A stretch of DNA of 64,000 nucleotides from Bacteroidota bacterium (GCA_013112545.1 JABFGJ010000006.1:124001-188000); one strand, 5' to 3'; shown: positions 20,701 to 31,639, counted from the stretch's first letter. Program-made: numbers and translations. The notes: generated by a model from the sequence alone, not told the origin.

Positions 20701-23700
20701 TATCGACTACTTCTGTGCCATTCACATATAGTTTTGAACCATCATCAGAAGTAGTATAGAAGGTATATGTTTCTGAAGTAGAAATAGTAATATATCCTGA
20801 AAATCTAATCCCATAAGTATCTGCATCTCCAGGGTCTGATGAGTTTTGAATAGCATCTACATCAAAATTACTTACTGTTCCTGAAGCTAATTCCCCAGAA
20901 GTTGGAATATTATCTACTGTATATCCAGATGGAGTTCCATCGTAAAAATCATAGTCTAAAAACCCACGACAACTTGCTGCTTCATCTGTATCTAAAATAC
21001 CATCATTATCATCATCAATATCATCTGCATCCAGTATGCCATCATTGTCAGAATCTGTATCGCAAATTGGTTCTAAAACCCCAACAGCATCAATTTCGAA
21101 ATGAGTTGAGCTTGTCGTATTCTCCAACCTGAATCTCAAATACCTAAAATTGTTTAGTGAAGTAATCGTGTCGTTAAATAATGTTGTAGAATTAGTTGCC
21201 GGAAAAACGGGGCGATTATTAAACGTTGAATTATCTTCAGATTCAGCCAATACAATAGTTGCAGTTCCAGTTCGTCCTGTTCGCTCTCTCCACGTTATAA
21301 TGTATTTATATCCTGCTGGAAAAATTTCACCAAAATCCATAACGTATTCATCGTTATTTGAGTCAAAACGTGCAACAGTATTGTTTGGCGTTGATAAAAT
21401 ATTTCCAGAATTAGTAACTCCACTTTGAGATTGCAATGCACCAGTATAATTATTTGTATATCCAGTGCGAAGTAATCCTAAGCCACATTCATCTCCATCA
21501 AACTCTAAATAATCAGGTGTTCCACTTCCATCATTATCAGGTATTTCAGCAATTGTAGGAATTCCATCTGCATCATCATCAACATCTCGAAAATCATCTT
21601 CTCCGTCACCGTCAAAGTCTTGGTGTGCAACATTGGAAACACAAACTATTGCATCAGTATTAATTATTAAAGTAGGATCAACTTCAGCAATTCTAGTGTT
21701 GCCTGACGGTCCTGTAAAAATAAAGACCATATTATTTCCACTTGTCCAAGCTCCTTGATTTACAATTTCTTGAACTATACTAGAAATATCAACTGTTAAT
21801 TGAGCAGCACCTGCTTCTCCAACAGTATTCCAGTTTGCAGGATTCCAAGTTACATTTGCTGTTGTTCTAGGTCTAGTTGAAACATTATAAGCAGTGGAAG
21901 TAAATAAAGAAGGATTACTGCTGAGTTGCCCTTCAATTTTAATGGCAATTGCACCAGTAGAAGTTTCATCAGTTTCAAATTGAATATATGCGGAATTAAC
22001 AGTTACACCTTGATCTATATCCACATTGCCAAACAAAACCCCTACCGTTTGATTTGCACTTTCATTAACTAACTCTAAATCACTACTAGAAAGATTTATT
22101 GAACCATTCGTATTATTTTGTTCTGCGTAGTCTCCTGTTGCAGCATAAATTACATTAGCGCAGCCTGAATCAAAGGCATCATCTAAACCATTTCCATTAT
22201 CATCATTCCCAGAGTTGGCTAGATCTGCCACTCCATTGGCATCTGCATCATTCCCTTCAATAAAATCTGATACCCCGTCATTATCTGAATCTAAATCAAT
22301 ATAATCGGGAATACCATCACCATCTCTATCATAGGGAGTTATTGGGCTAGAAAAAGTAGATACATCCCAAAAATCAATAATACCATCTTCATCGGAATCC
22401 ATAATTAAAGTAGGAAAATTGTAATTCGCAGTACTATATCCTTCACGGGTATCGTCTATGCCATCTGCATCTGAGTCAATGTCTATATAGTTTGGTTTTA
22501 AGCTTAATCCATTAGTAGTTTCATAAGTTGCATCCGTATTTGGTATTGACAAAGGATTATTTGAAAGTAAATCTGAATATCCATCATTATTTAAATCAGT
22601 AACGCCATCTACTTGGCCATCATAATCAGTATCAACACCACCAGCCTCAATAATGTCTAAAATACCATCATTATCCGAATCTAAATCTCTATAGTCTTTA
22701 TGACCATCGTTGTCAGAGTCAGGATTTGGTGAAAGCATAATACCACTTCCTGAAAATGTTTCTCGGGTATCAATTATACCATTTCCGTCAACATCTGCTC
22801 CCGAAATATTTCCATCATTTGCATTATATCCTGAAGGAGCTATACCTGCATTGGCTTCTATTGCATCTGGAATACCGTCATCATCAGAGTCTCGATCTCG
22901 ATAATCGGGAATTCCATCATCGTCAAAATCTTCAATTCCTTCAATGTCATCTCTAATTCCATCATTATCAGAGTCTAAATCACAACTATCAGGAATCATA
23001 TCTAAATCAGAATCTCTACCTGTTTCAAAAAAGTTTGGAATTCCGTCTCCATCACAATCTGGACCTGAAGCGATTCCAAAGTTGTTGCCTGTATCTGTTT
23101 CTCCAAAATTTACATCATCAGTAAAAGAGCTTGTTTCAACATTATCTGTAGTTAAAGCATAACCATATGGATAAGAAGAATACTGAGTAGAAGTTAATAG
23201 ATTACCAGTTGATGCAAAATAGAAACTATAGTCTCCGTTTCCATCTGTTAAAGCACTTTGAATTCGGGTGTCTTCTGGATCAACCAATCCGTTTGAATTA
23301 TTATCCATATACAAATAGACTCTAACGTTTGCAACACCTAGCTCACCTCCTTCTTTAATTCCATTATAATTTACATCATTATAAACAGTACCAGACAATG
23401 TGTTCGCATCTGCTACAAGACTTGCTAAGCCTTCAACATCTGAACCTGGTGAAAAAGAATGAAAATTAGAAACAACACCTGTATTTATATTTATCTCACC
23501 CAATCGATTATCACCATCCCCTTCAGAACCATATAAAGTTCCATCATTGCTAAAAGCTAAGCCCTCAATGTCGTCTTCAGTTAAGACTACCTGTACTGAA
23601 AAAACGCCAGTAAATTTATTTATAGCTATTAGTTGATCGTTAGTTCCATTAAAATTCGAAGAGGCATACATTCTCCCTGTTACAGGTGAAATTGCAATGT

Positions 23701-24220
23701 CGTCAACATCCACTTCGATACCTGGTCCAGCAACTTCTAGGTAATCGATTCCAGGTCCAAAAGCATTTGGCACAAAACGACCAGTATTTGGGTTAATCTG
23801 AAAAATTAAATCGGGTGTTGAGCCACTGTTTCGCTCAGAAGCCCATAATTTAAATGTTCTTCCATCCAACATTAAACCATCAATATCATTTAGAGTTTGT
23901 GGTCCTGCTGATCCGTTAGCAGTTCCACCACCATCAACTTCTGCAATCAGGGTGAATGCACCTGTACTCATATTCAAAGTACCAAAGTCTCCCCCATTGG
24001 TTGCAAACAATTTATTTGCAGATGGGATTGGATAGTATGCAATGGCTTCAATATTGGTAACTCCAGTTGATCCAATAAGTGTTACAGTTCCAGTTGTCCT
24101 ATTTATTGAATACAAACGATCGTTTGCATCTGAAATAAAGTAAAACAAATCTGGATTACCTGCTCTAATTGAAAGAGCTGATATAAAAGATAATAAGAAA
24201 ACTAATCGCTTCAGCACCAA
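17747..24220 (-). CDS. Giant T9SS-secreted TSP3-repeat protein C with two PA14 domains (about 2,157 aa)
   Basis: A paralogue of giant A: signal peptide ending near SIRAG, the same propeller-like N-terminal domain (about 22-270), an SdrD-B-like domain and a collinear first block of TSP3-like repeats. A single CBM/DNRLRE-like module and a discoidin-like module follow. Two PA14 domains (TFYTTSDDGSKLYVNG and TFYTTSDDGSKLYIDG) lie at about 1083-1233 and 1483-1633, separated by a repeat cassette carrying an ERDWRE motif. The conserved EGFDDDEDGDALNDL block, a fibronectin-like segment and a C-terminal T9SS-type domain (IYPNPTNGEQLRL) close it. The start is TTG at 24220 or GTG at 24217; there is no ATG and an in-frame TAA lies just upstream. 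PA14 domains in adhesins often bind glycans; that role here is inference. Confidence 0.83.
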   Translation of the reverse strand: MVLKRLVFLLSFISALSIRAGNPDLFYFISDANDRLYSINRTTGTVTLIGSTGVTNIEAIAYYPIPSANKLFATNGGDFGTLNMSTGAFTLIAEVDGGGTANGSAGPQTLNDIDGLMLDGRTFKLWASERNSGSTPDLIFQINPNTGRFVPNAFGPGIDYLEVAGPGIEVDVDDIAISPVTGRMYASSNFNGTNDQLIAINKFTGVFSVQVVLTEDDIEGLAFSNDGTLYGSEGDGDNRLGEININTGVVSNFHSFSPGSDVEGLASLVADANTLSGTVYNDVNYNGIKEGGELGVANVRVYLYMDNNSNGLVDPEDTRIQSALTDGNGDYSFYFASTGNLLTSTQYSSYPYGYALTTDNVETSSFTDDVNFGETDTGNNFGIASGPDCDGDGIPNFFETGRDSDLDMIPDSCDLDSDNDGIRDDIEGIEDFDDDGIPDYRDRDSDDDGIPDAIEANAGIAPSGYNANDGNISGADVDGNGIIDTRETFSGSGIMLSPNPDSDNDGHKDYRDLDSDNDGILDIIEAGGVDTDYDGQVDGVTDLNNDGYSDLLSNNPLSIPNTDATYETTNGLSLKPNYIDIDSDADGIDDTREGYSTANYNFPTLIMDSDEDGIIDFWDVSTFSSPITPYDRDGDGIPDYIDLDSDNDGVSDFIEGNDADANGVADLANSGNDDNGNGLDDAFDSGCANVIYAATGDYAEQNNTNGSINLSSSDLELVNESANQTVGVLFGNVDIDQGVTVNSAYIQFETDETSTGAIAIKIEGQLSSNPSLFTSTAYNVSTRPRTTANVTWNPANWNTVGEAGAAQLTVDISSIVQEIVNQGAWTSGNNMVFIFTGPSGNTRIAEVDPTLIINTDAIVCVSNVAHQDFDGDGEDDFRDVDDDADGIPTIAEIPDNDGSGTPDYLEFDGDECGLGLLRTGYTNNYTGALQSQSGVTNSGNILSTPNNTVARFDSNNDEYVMDFGEIFPAGYKYIITWRERTGRTGTATIVLAESEDNSTFNNRPVFPATNSTTLFNDTITSLNNFRYLRFRLENTTSSTHFEIDAVGVLEPICDTDSDNDGILDADDIDDDNDGILDTDEAASCRGFLDYDFYDGTPSGYTVDNIPTSGELASGTVSNFDVDAIQNSSDPGDADTYGIRFSGYITISTSETYTFYTTSDDGSKLYVNGTEVVDNDGLHSSTEVSGTIALTPGTYSFVVEFFENTGDDNLSVSYSSPSISKMLLPFSVLSNSNSACDTDKDGVENRLDLDSDNDGIADIIEAGGVDLDNNGRVDSYADGDNDGWANTFDSDNGGTALTDPDTDVDNLQDRIDIDADDDGIVDVIEAQVSSSNPILPSGTDSDGDGIDDNFDMDLGANLLVPVNTDGADNPDYIDTDSDNDGDLDILEAWDTNNDGIANTNPSGVDSDNDGLDDSFDDVVGLNSSSNVSNNNQTSDSFPDLDNPFTPERDWREFLDSDNDGIANKYDIDDDNDGILDVDENLGCLSGITQSLYYEFYDVKPSGNTVDNIPTSGATGTGSVTSIDVDALYAIETPGDGNLFSIRYTGFITISTNETYTFYTTSDDGSKLYIDGNQIVNNDGNHGVQERSGTVALTKGTYPITILFYEDGGGEFLSVSYSSGSIAKTTIPFSVFSEVSQCDTDGDGIPNQIDLDSDNDGIPDIIEAGGVDIDGDGRVDGEFNDGNNNDGWSNVFDDQDGSGGTPLADPDQDGDGYKNRIDLDADNDGIADIIEAGGIDADGNGMADSNTDDNFNGWANTYDHTEAGENLPIVDTDGDGISNYLDLDSDSDGINDNVEGQTTAGFLAPLGLDTDQDGWDNRYDSDDGGTAITLSNNDATGNPDYMDDDSDGDTFPDWIEGFDDDEDGDALNDLLARADTYESSNGNPLLYVNAFDANGTNDGDGIPDWLEDDDLDGIPNYLDPDYAGYSDQDLDGLIDLFDTDNGGIPAGLSDQDGDGEYDFRDTDNEVTLPIELVYFTAIKEDAFVRLDWETSTEINNDYFTIERSINGIDFETLLIEKGAGNSNKPIVYQRFDKNPITGSNYYRLKQTDFNGDYKYFKVQMVNFKKGNTSDYSSKGIGIYPNPTNGEQLRLVIDLIRKGSFSYEILATDGKQLFYKSLVISEEMENFQIDVLEKSVLDSGAYILKVYFNQDVVNLPFIIL

Positions 24221-24233
24221 TTTATTTTTTTAG

Positions 24234-24241
24234 CAAAATTA
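24234..24241 (-). promoter_or_regulatory. Candidate -7 box for giant gene C
   Basis: Perfect TAATTTTG on the minus strand, 13 bp before the TTG start at 24220, in the 56-bp gap after giant gene D. No obvious -33 TTG. Confidence 0.4.
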
Positions 24242-24276
24242 TACTAATTAGTGCATATTAGAATGACTTCGATTGA

Positions 24277-27200
24277 TTAATGAAAAATAATTATTTCAGT
24301 AGTATTTTTCGTACCATAAATTACCTTTAAAGTATATAAGCCAGGATTTATACGCATGCCATTTAATACTTCAATTCTACTCTTTTCAGAGTTAGTTATA
24401 TTTCTTTCTAACACAATTCTACCCATTTCATCAAAGATGAATACTTGAATAATTTGATTTATGAAATCGTCTGTTTCAAGATATAAAACCCCATGTCTAT
24501 TAGGATTTGGATATATTCGTAAAACTTTGTTAGTAGCCTCATTAAAACTTACTTGTCGAATTTCTGAATATGTATATTCCCCATTAAAATCAGTTTGTTT
24601 TAATCGATAATAATTGTCCCCTTTTAATGGATTTTCATCATAAGCTCTATATTCTAGTTTTGTGTTAGAATTGCCTGCTCCTTCCACTCTAATCAATTCA
24701 ATGAATTCTCGATTTTCATTTAATCGCTCTATTGTAAAATATGCATTGTTTATTTCTGATTCAGTTTTCCAATCCAATTGAACAAATTGACCAGATTTTA
24801 TTGCTTCAAACGAAATTAATGTTATTGGTAAAGACACTTTATTGTCCGTATCTCTAAAATCATATTCTCCATCTCCATCGCCATCAGGAAGTAAACTTGG
24901 CACTCCTCCATCATCTGGATCAACAAAATCACTCAAGCCATCATTATCTGTATCGTGGAAAAAAGCACTGGCTGGATCAGCAAAATTTGGAATTCCATTT
25001 AAGTTATCATCTTCTAGAAAGTTTGGTATTCCATCTGCATCTGTGTCATCTGTAGATACATAATACAATGGGTTTCCTTCAGCTAATTCAAATGCATCTG
25101 CTCTAGCAATAAAATCGTCTAAAGCATCTTCTGAATTGTTATCATCAAATCCTTCCATCCAATCTACTAAGCCATCGCCATCAGTATCTGCATCTAAATA
25201 ATCAGGTTCTCCAACAGCATCATTATTACTTAGAGTGATGGCAGTCCCTCCATTGTCAGAGTCATATTCATCGTCCCAACCGTCTCCATCGGTATCTGAG
25301 TTTTGGGGAGATCTATATCCAATAGTAGTCTGACCTTCAACATTGTCTAAAATTCCATCGGTATCCGAATCAATATCTAAATAGTTTTCTAATCCATCTC
25401 CATCGGTATCTGCTACTGAAAGCGCAGTTCCACCATTATTACTATCGAATGTATCTGCCCATCCATCATTATCTGTGTCAGTATTGTTATCTACTCTACC
25501 ATCTCCATTAGCGTCAACTCCATCAGCTTCTATTATGTCGGCAATCCCATCATCATCTGAATCTAAATCATAATAATTTTGAACCCCATCACCATCTTGA
25601 TCACAATCAGAGAAAACATAGGCAGTTCCACTTATTCCGTCAGCTCCACCACCATTTGGGTTAATTACGTTAATCGTATTTGAACCAGCATTAAAAGAGA
25701 TTACATTAAATGATGAACCGTCTCTTGTATTCATTAATTCTAAAGCTGTAGAAGTTGTGGCTCTTGTTCCGTAAATAGAAACCACCCCTACTTCGTCAAT
25801 GAAGATCCTCAACCTAGGAAGTCCATTTGAATTTGCAAGCCATGGCTGAGAAATGTTAGAATTATCGGATTCAAACTGGATAAAAACTTCTCCAGCACCT
25901 GCTGTTCCTTCTAACTGAAATTCATTATTTGTATTTAATCCCCCTCCATTTACTGTAATGGTAACTTCATTATCTACATAATCAATATCGAAATAAGCCC
26001 ATGTTACAGCAGACTGGGTTATGCTTTTCGTGCTTCCTCCATTTCCTCCAATAAAACTGTTTATAGTGGCTCCACATTCTATATAATCAAGAATCCCATC
26101 GTTATCCTTATCTATATCATTTTCATCTGCAATTCCATCTGCGTCCTTATCTTCAATCTCCCTCCAATCTCTTTCAGAGGTATTACCATTGTCTAAATTG
26201 GGGAATGAATTTGAATTTTGTCCATTATTTGTAACATTCGTCGTGTTATTTGGTCCAACTACATCATCAAAATTATCATCTAATCCGTCGTTATCAGAAT
26301 CTGACCCAGAAGGTAAAGTATTCGCTACACCATCATTATCAGTATCCCATCCTTCTATCAAGTCATTTTGTGAATCGTTATCTGAGTTTGTGTCTGTATA
26401 GTCTGGATTAGAATCTCCATCTGTGTCAGTAGGAACAGTTAAAGAACCTGTTAAATCTGGATCAAAATTATCATCAATTCCATCTCCATCTGTATCAGTA
26501 CCGCTAGGAGCAATTAATGTACCTGACACTTGAGATTCTATAATATCTATTATTCCATCATCATCTGCATCAATATCAATTCTATTTTTCAGCCCATCGT
26601 CATCGGTATCTGGGTCTGTTAGGATTGTTCCTCCATTGTTCGGATCAAATGTATTAGACCAACCATCATTGTCTGTATCAGTAAAAGCACCATCTACAAT
26701 ACCATCGCCATCATTATCAACACCTCCTGCTTCAATAATATCGGCTATACCATCCCCATCTGAATCTAAGTCAAATTGATTTGGAGTTCCATCATTGTCT
26801 GTATCACATACAGTACCTATAATAAAGTAAACTGTTCCTGCTATAGCATCTGGCCCACTACCATCTGGATTGATGATTTGAACCGTGTTAGAACCTCCAA
26901 CATAAGATATGGTATTATAAGATGAAGCATCCCCAGTTTCCATCAATTCAAGACTTGTTGACGTTGTTGACCTTGATCCATAAATTGCAACATTTCCACC
27001 TGCATCAATGATTACTCTTACACGTGGCAATCCATTAGAATTAGCACTCCATGGTGTTGAAAGTGCCGCATTATCAGAAGCAATTTGCATAAAAACCTGT
27101 CCAGCTCCTGCAGGACTTTGAAATTGCATTTCATTTGCATTCAAGCTAGTGCCATTTATAATAACTTCAAACTCATTGTCAACGGTTGTAAAATCAATTC

Positions 27201-30200
27201 TTATGGCATCAGGGTCATTTGAATTTAAATTCGAAGTACTTCCGCCATCACCACCAGAAAAAGCCTGTGATGTTTCTGAACCAACGCACTCATCAACATC
27301 TAATATTCCATCATTATCATCATCAATATCGATATCATCGGCAATTCCATCATTATCATTGTCTTTATCCTCTCTCCAGTCTCGTTCAGGGGTAGCTGTT
27401 CGATCCAAGTCAGGGTAAGATGATGATGTTTTCCCATTGTCTGTAATATTTGTGGTATTGTTTGGTCCTACTACATTGTCATAATTATCGTCTAAACCAT
27501 CATTGTCTGTATCAGATCCTGCAGGGCTTGTGTCTGCTGTTCCATCATTGTCGGTATCCCAACCTTCTAACGCATCTAAATCCCCATCATTATCTGAATC
27601 AGTATCTGTATAGTCTGGATTGTCAGCTCCATCTGTATTAACTGGACTGGTTAATGTGTTTCCTTCGTTAACATCAAAATTATCGTCTATTCCATCGCCA
27701 TCACTATCACTCCCACTTGGTGATATTAACGTTCCTGTGGCTTGAGATTCAACTATGTCTATTATTCCATCACCATCTGAATCTAAATCAATTCGATTCT
27801 CTAAGCCATCTCCATCAGTATCTGCATCGGTTAATGCTGTACCACCATTATCGGAGTCAAATGTATTTGCCCATCCATCTCCATCGGTATCTACATATGT
27901 ATCAACTATTCCATTTCCATCGGTATCTAATCCTCCAGCTTCTATGATATCTGCTATGCCATCTCCATCACTATCTGGGTCGTATTGATCTATTACTCCA
28001 TCATTATCGGTATCTCGTGTAGCACAAAATTCTATCGTTACAAACCCAGCTGCTCCTGCAGAATTGATAGCTCCTCCTCCTCCAGTTACTCCTGCAGTTA
28101 TGCTACCACTAATATATGTTGCTGCTCCTGTATTCAAGTATGAGCCACCGCCGCCGGCTCCACCATTTCCACCGGCTGCTCCACCGCCTGAGTAGCCACC
28201 GCCGCCGCCTGAATAGGCACCTGATGAACCGCCACCACCGCCAGTAAATCCTCCGCCACCAGCTGAATAACTTCCTCCGCCACTCGATGCTCCTCCTGAT
28301 ACAAAGGTGACTCCATTTCCAGGTACTAAGTCTGCTGCTGTCCCGCCGCCGGCACTTGAACTTCCTCCATTTGAGTTTATTCCTCCTCCAGCTCCTGCAC
28401 TACTTCCTCCTACTGTCCCGCCTGCTCCGCCTGCTCCTCCTGATCCAGGTGATGTTCCATTTCCATTTACTCCACTTGTTGTGGCGCTTGCTCCTAATCC
28501 TACTCCTCCTCCACTATTGTCTCCTCCGGCTCCTCCTCCGGCAACCATCATTAAGGTATTGTTTATAAATAGTCCTGTACTTCCAGCGCCTCCTGCTGAT
28601 CCTCCGCTTGCAGCTCCACTTCCTGCTCCTACTACAAACCGAATTATATCTCCATTCGATACATTATATGAAGCATTTATTGTTGCGCCACTTCCACCTC
28701 GTGTGGCTGCACCGCCTCCATCTCCTCCATTTACAGATATGATTACTATTCCATCGGAGGTTGCTGTGTAAGATCCTATTCCTCCAGATGTTGCATTAAT
28801 TACTGAAGAACAATCACTTTCATCTACATCCAATATCCCGTCATTGTCATCATCTATGTCGTCTGCATTTAAAACTCCATCTCCATCATTGTCATTGGTA
28901 TTGTTTATCTCTCGCCAATCTCGCTCTGCTGTTCCTGGTAAATCTAAATTTGGAAAACTACTTGATGTTTGTCCATTGTTTGTAATGTTTGTGGTGGAGT
29001 TTTGTCCTACTACATTGTCAAAATTATCATCTAAACCATCATTGTCGCTATCGGTGCCAGATGGAACGGTATTGGCTGATCCATCATTGTTCGTATCCCA
29101 ACCTTCTATTAAATCTGAATCTACATCATTGTCCGAATTGGTATCTAAATAATCGGGTTGGTCAACTCCATCTGTATTGGTTGGTGTGCTTAAACTATTG
29201 CCTTGGTCGGTGTCAAAATTATCGTCTATTCCATCATTGTCGGTATCTAATCCACTTGGGCTTATCAATGCTCCACTTACTTGCGATTCGATTATGTCAA
29301 CGATTCCATCATCATCGGCATCGATGTCTAAATGATTTTGTATCCCATCTCCATCTTGATCTACGTCTGTTAATGCTGTTCCGCCATTGTCAGAATCAAA
29401 TGTGTTGGACCATCCATCGCCATCGGTATCTGTAAATGCTCCATCTACTATTCCATTGCCGTCTGAATCTACTCCTCCAGCTTCTATTAGGTCTGCGATG
29501 CCATCTCCGTCTGAATCCGGATCGTGATGATTCGGTATTCCGTCATTATCAACATCATACACATCTGGCAATCCATCCCCATTGCTGTCTATATAACTGG
29601 TGATGCTTCCATCTCCTCCATTTCCATCATCATTCGTATCATTCCAATTTTGTATGCCATCTCCATCTTCATCGCCATTTGGATTATTGCTGCCTCTTCC
29701 TTCATTGACATCTAATATTCCATCGTTATCATCGTCAATGTCATCATAGTCTTGAATTCCATCATCATCAACGTCTCCGTCTTCTCGCCAATCGCGCTCA
29801 GGGGTTAGCCCTTCATCTAAGTTCGGAAAATCATCTGAGTCTTGTCCATTGTTGGTGATGTTGGTGGTTGAATTAAACCCTGCTTGGTTGTCAAATGCAT
29901 CATCTAATCCATCACCGTCGGTATCTGTTCCTGATGGTACTGTGTTGGCTACCCCGTCATTGTCCGTATCCCATGCTTCTAATATGTCTAAGTCGCCATC
30001 ATTATCGGAGTCTGGGTCTTGAAAGTCAGGTATCCCATCTCCATCGGTGTCGATTGGGCTAGGTACCACTTCAAAGTTATCATCTATTCCATCACTGTCG
30101 GCATCAGTACCGGCAGGTGATATTGGTGTTGATGTAGAGCCTTGCCATTCTATATAATCTACTATTCCATCATTGTCGGCATCTATGTCTAAATAGTCAG

Positions 30201-31614
30201 GCACTCCATCTCCATCGCTGTCAACTGAACCGCAATCACCTATATAGGTGAAATCCCATATCGTTATCCACTGATTGCCCGGGGCTGCTGGAGCATTTGA
30301 GCCATTTCCGTAATAAACAACCATGCTGTCTATTGGCTCGCTAAATGCTACATCCACATTGGCGGTAGCTAAGTTATCGGCCGTGCTTACATCGCCTACT
30401 GCTCGATTTTGGGTTACAGTATTGTTGGCACTGGATGTCATGGTGGGAAAAACAACAAATCCATTGTAGAATCCAATGATCATCACTGAATCTACATATT
30501 GCCCTCCTAATTGATCTACATCAAATATGGTATAGGATAAATCACTTATGGCTTGATCCCATTTAAAACTGACATCGATGCTGTTTACTTGTAGGTTCTG
30601 ATTCCCATTTAAAAATAAACCTACGGTTCCTCCTCCATTACCGCCTGTTAAATCTGAATTGGTCTCGCCTGCTACTATAGATGCTCCATTGGAACTGACA
30701 TATACCGTCATGTTGGTGCCATCAGGGAGGTTATAAGTGTTTGAGGGGTCGCCATTGGTATAGCTCATGTTGTCCCATTCTGCGGTCACTGGTGCTGAAG
30801 CAGGACATTTCTCAATGACATCATAAATCCCATCATTGTCATCGTCTTCATCTTGGGTGTCTGCTATTCCGTCTTGGTCGGTATCGGGTGTTAAACAAAT
30901 ATCGATATCTCCTAATGCAAATTCAGTATTGGCGGCGTTTGCGCATCCAGAACACCTTCTTAAAATGACTGTTATTGTTGAGATATCAGAAATACTCTTG
31001 AAATTTATTCCAACTTGATCATTGGTTCCTGTATTACTACTCGCATTTCCATCTATTACTCCAGGTCCTTCTAATTCCCATGAAGGTGTACCATTATCGG
31101 TTAATTCGGGTACTATGGCATATCCGCCTGTGGTTAACCCGTAAACTTCCATCTGCTGTCCGCCTGCTCCTCCTCCTGAAAGTTCTCTAATGTTATATAA
31201 ATCAAAAGAGATGTTTCCCGCTAAGGCAGGAGTAAAGGTCATGGTCAACTTTATTTCTTGTGTGGAACTTAAACCTAAGGTTGAAATGTGTAATCCATCC
31301 ACATTGCCACTGCGTGATGAGCTGGTTACTCCAGGTGTATTGATTCCAGCGTCTGAGGTTAAACGGGCTGTTGCTCCTGTTACGGCAAATCCTATTTGAT
31401 AGCCGCTACCTTGTATATTTGATGCTGTAAATGTGGTAGCTCCTTGGGGTGTCCAATTAAACTGGTTGGCTGTTGGTGTGGCATCCCAATCGAGGGTGAA
31501 GTTTGTGCTTATTGATGAACAAGAATTATCATGGAGGATTTGGGAGTAGATTTTGTTTGTGATAGAAAACAAAAAAAACAGAAAGATAAACAGAAAACGT
31601 TTAGTTATTTGCAC
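24277..31614 (-). CDS. Giant T9SS-secreted TSP3-repeat protein D with glycine-rich domain (2,445 aa)
   Basis: The longest of the four giants; GTG start with signal peptide ([19 protein letters not shown]). The N-terminal 250 residues form an unassigned beta domain with a CSGCAN motif. The rest alternates TSP3-like repeat cassettes with globular modules: an unassigned domain at about 275-450, a glycine-rich domain at about 935-1198, and two homologous modules at about 1441-1601 and 1845-2005 (shared [26 protein letters not shown]). Four cassettes end with an ERDWRE motif followed by [11 protein letters not shown]-type repeats. The [15 protein letters not shown] block, a fibronectin-like segment and a T9SS sorting domain ([16 protein letters not shown]) close it. 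Predicted extracellular and calcium-binding. No ligand can be named from sequence. Confidence 0.83.
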   Translation of the reverse strand: MQITKRFLFIFLFFLFSITNKIYSQILHDNSCSSISTNFTLDWDATPTANQFNWTPQGATTFTASNIQGSGYQIGFAVTGATARLTSDAGINTPGVTSSSRSGNVDGLHISTLGLSSTQEIKLTMTFTPALAGNISFDLYNIRELSGGGAGGQQMEVYGLTTGGYAIVPELTDNGTPSWELEGPGVIDGNASSNTGTNDQVGINFKSISDISTITVILRRCSGCANAANTEFALGDIDICLTPDTDQDGIADTQDEDDDNDGIYDVIEKCPASAPVTAEWDNMSYTNGDPSNTYNLPDGTNMTVYVSSNGASIVAGETNSDLTGGNGGGTVGLFLNGNQNLQVNSIDVSFKWDQAISDLSYTIFDVDQLGGQYVDSVMIIGFYNGFVVFPTMTSSANNTVTQNRAVGDVSTADNLATANVDVAFSEPIDSMVVYYGNGSNAPAAPGNQWITIWDFTYIGDCGSVDSDGDGVPDYLDIDADNDGIVDYIEWQGSTSTPISPAGTDADSDGIDDNFEVVPSPIDTDGDGIPDFQDPDSDNDGDLDILEAWDTDNDGVANTVPSGTDTDGDGLDDAFDNQAGFNSTTNITNNGQDSDDFPNLDEGLTPERDWREDGDVDDDGIQDYDDIDDDNDGILDVNEGRGSNNPNGDEDGDGIQNWNDTNDDGNGGDGSITSYIDSNGDGLPDVYDVDNDGIPNHHDPDSDGDGIADLIEAGGVDSDGNGIVDGAFTDTDGDGWSNTFDSDNGGTALTDVDQDGDGIQNHLDIDADDDGIVDIIESQVSGALISPSGLDTDNDGIDDNFDTDQGNSLSTPTNTDGVDQPDYLDTNSDNDVDSDLIEGWDTNNDGSANTVPSGTDSDNDGLDDNFDNVVGQNSTTNITNNGQTSSSFPNLDLPGTAERDWREINNTNDNDGDGVLNADDIDDDNDGILDVDESDCSSVINATSGGIGSYTATSDGIVIISVNGGDGGGAATRGGSGATINASYNVSNGDIIRFVVGAGSGAASGGSAGGAGSTGLFINNTLMMVAGGGAGGDNSGGGVGLGASATTSGVNGNGTSPGSGGAGGAGGTVGGSSAGAGGGINSNGGSSSAGGGTAADLVPGNGVTFVSGGASSGGGSYSAGGGGFTGGGGGSSGAYSGGGGGYSGGGAAGGNGGAGGGGSYLNTGAATYISGSITAGVTGGGGAINSAGAAGFVTIEFCATRDTDNDGVIDQYDPDSDGDGIADIIEAGGLDTDGNGIVDTYVDTDGDGWANTFDSDNGGTALTDADTDGDGLENRIDLDSDGDGIIDIVESQATGTLISPSGSDSDGDGIDDNFDVNEGNTLTSPVNTDGADNPDYTDTDSDNDGDLDALEGWDTDNDGTADTSPAGSDTDNDGLDDNYDNVVGPNNTTNITDNGKTSSSYPDLDRTATPERDWREDKDNDNDGIADDIDIDDDNDGILDVDECVGSETSQAFSGGDGGSTSNLNSNDPDAIRIDFTTVDNEFEVIINGTSLNANEMQFQSPAGAGQVFMQIASDNAALSTPWSANSNGLPRVRVIIDAGGNVAIYGSRSTTSTSLELMETGDASSYNTISYVGGSNTVQIINPDGSGPDAIAGTVYFIIGTVCDTDNDGTPNQFDLDSDGDGIADIIEAGGVDNDGDGIVDGAFTDTDNDGWSNTFDPNNGGTILTDPDTDDDGLKNRIDIDADDDGIIDIIESQVSGTLIAPSGTDTDGDGIDDNFDPDLTGSLTVPTDTDGDSNPDYTDTNSDNDSQNDLIEGWDTDNDGVANTLPSGSDSDNDGLDDNFDDVVGPNNTTNVTNNGQNSNSFPNLDNGNTSERDWREIEDKDADGIADENDIDKDNDGILDYIECGATINSFIGGNGGSTKSITQSAVTWAYFDIDYVDNEVTITVNGGGLNTNNEFQLEGTAGAGEVFIQFESDNSNISQPWLANSNGLPRLRIFIDEVGVVSIYGTRATTSTALELMNTRDGSSFNVISFNAGSNTINVINPNGGGADGISGTAYVFSDCDQDGDGVQNYYDLDSDDDGIADIIEADGVDANGDGRVDNNTDTDNDGWADTFDSNNGGTALSVADTDGDGLENYLDIDSDTDGILDNVEGQTTIGYRSPQNSDTDGDGWDDEYDSDNGGTAITLSNNDAVGEPDYLDADTDGDGLVDWMEGFDDNNSEDALDDFIARADAFELAEGNPLYYVSTDDTDADGIPNFLEDDNLNGIPNFADPASAFFHDTDNDGLSDFVDPDDGGVPSLLPDGDGDGEYDFRDTDNKVSLPITLISFEAIKSGQFVQLDWKTESEINNAYFTIERLNENREFIELIRVEGAGNSNTKLEYRAYDENPLKGDNYYRLKQTDFNGEYTYSEIRQVSFNEATNKVLRIYPNPNRHGVLYLETDDFINQIIQVFIFDEMGRIVLERNITNSEKSRIEVLNGMRINPGLYTLKVIYGTKNTTEIIIFH
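28020..28810 (-). other. Glycine-rich ALK/LTK-type domain encoded within giant gene D
   Basis: About 260 codons (residues about 935-1198) rich in Gly, Ala and Ser, with runs such as [14 protein letters not shown]. The front has the logic of the ALK/LTK glycine-rich family: a beta strand ending in [13 protein letters not shown], then [16 protein letters not shown], and a last strand GFVTIEFC. The DNA is clearly richer in G+C than the surrounding AT-rich repeats. It sits between two TSP3 cassettes exactly where other globular modules sit. Confidence 0.6.
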
Positions 31615-31639
31615 TTTATTTCTATAAAAATTATAGTAT

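Noticed and set aside
28307-28771. Plus-strand proline/alanine-rich frame of 154 aa
   Set aside because: It is the exact opposite strand of the glycine-rich domain (GGN/NCC codons) and has no independent support.
1565-31399. Many open frames antisense to the giant genes, rich in Ser/Pro/Ile or His/Leu/Tyr
   Set aside because: They are the other-frame reading of repeated Asp-rich codons (GATGATGG-type DNA gives few stops on the opposite strand). They lack homology and promoter or start context.
421-31614. Prophage or mobile island origin for the giant-gene region
   Set aside because: No integrase, phage gene or attachment repeat is seen; composition is like the rest except for the glycine-rich block.
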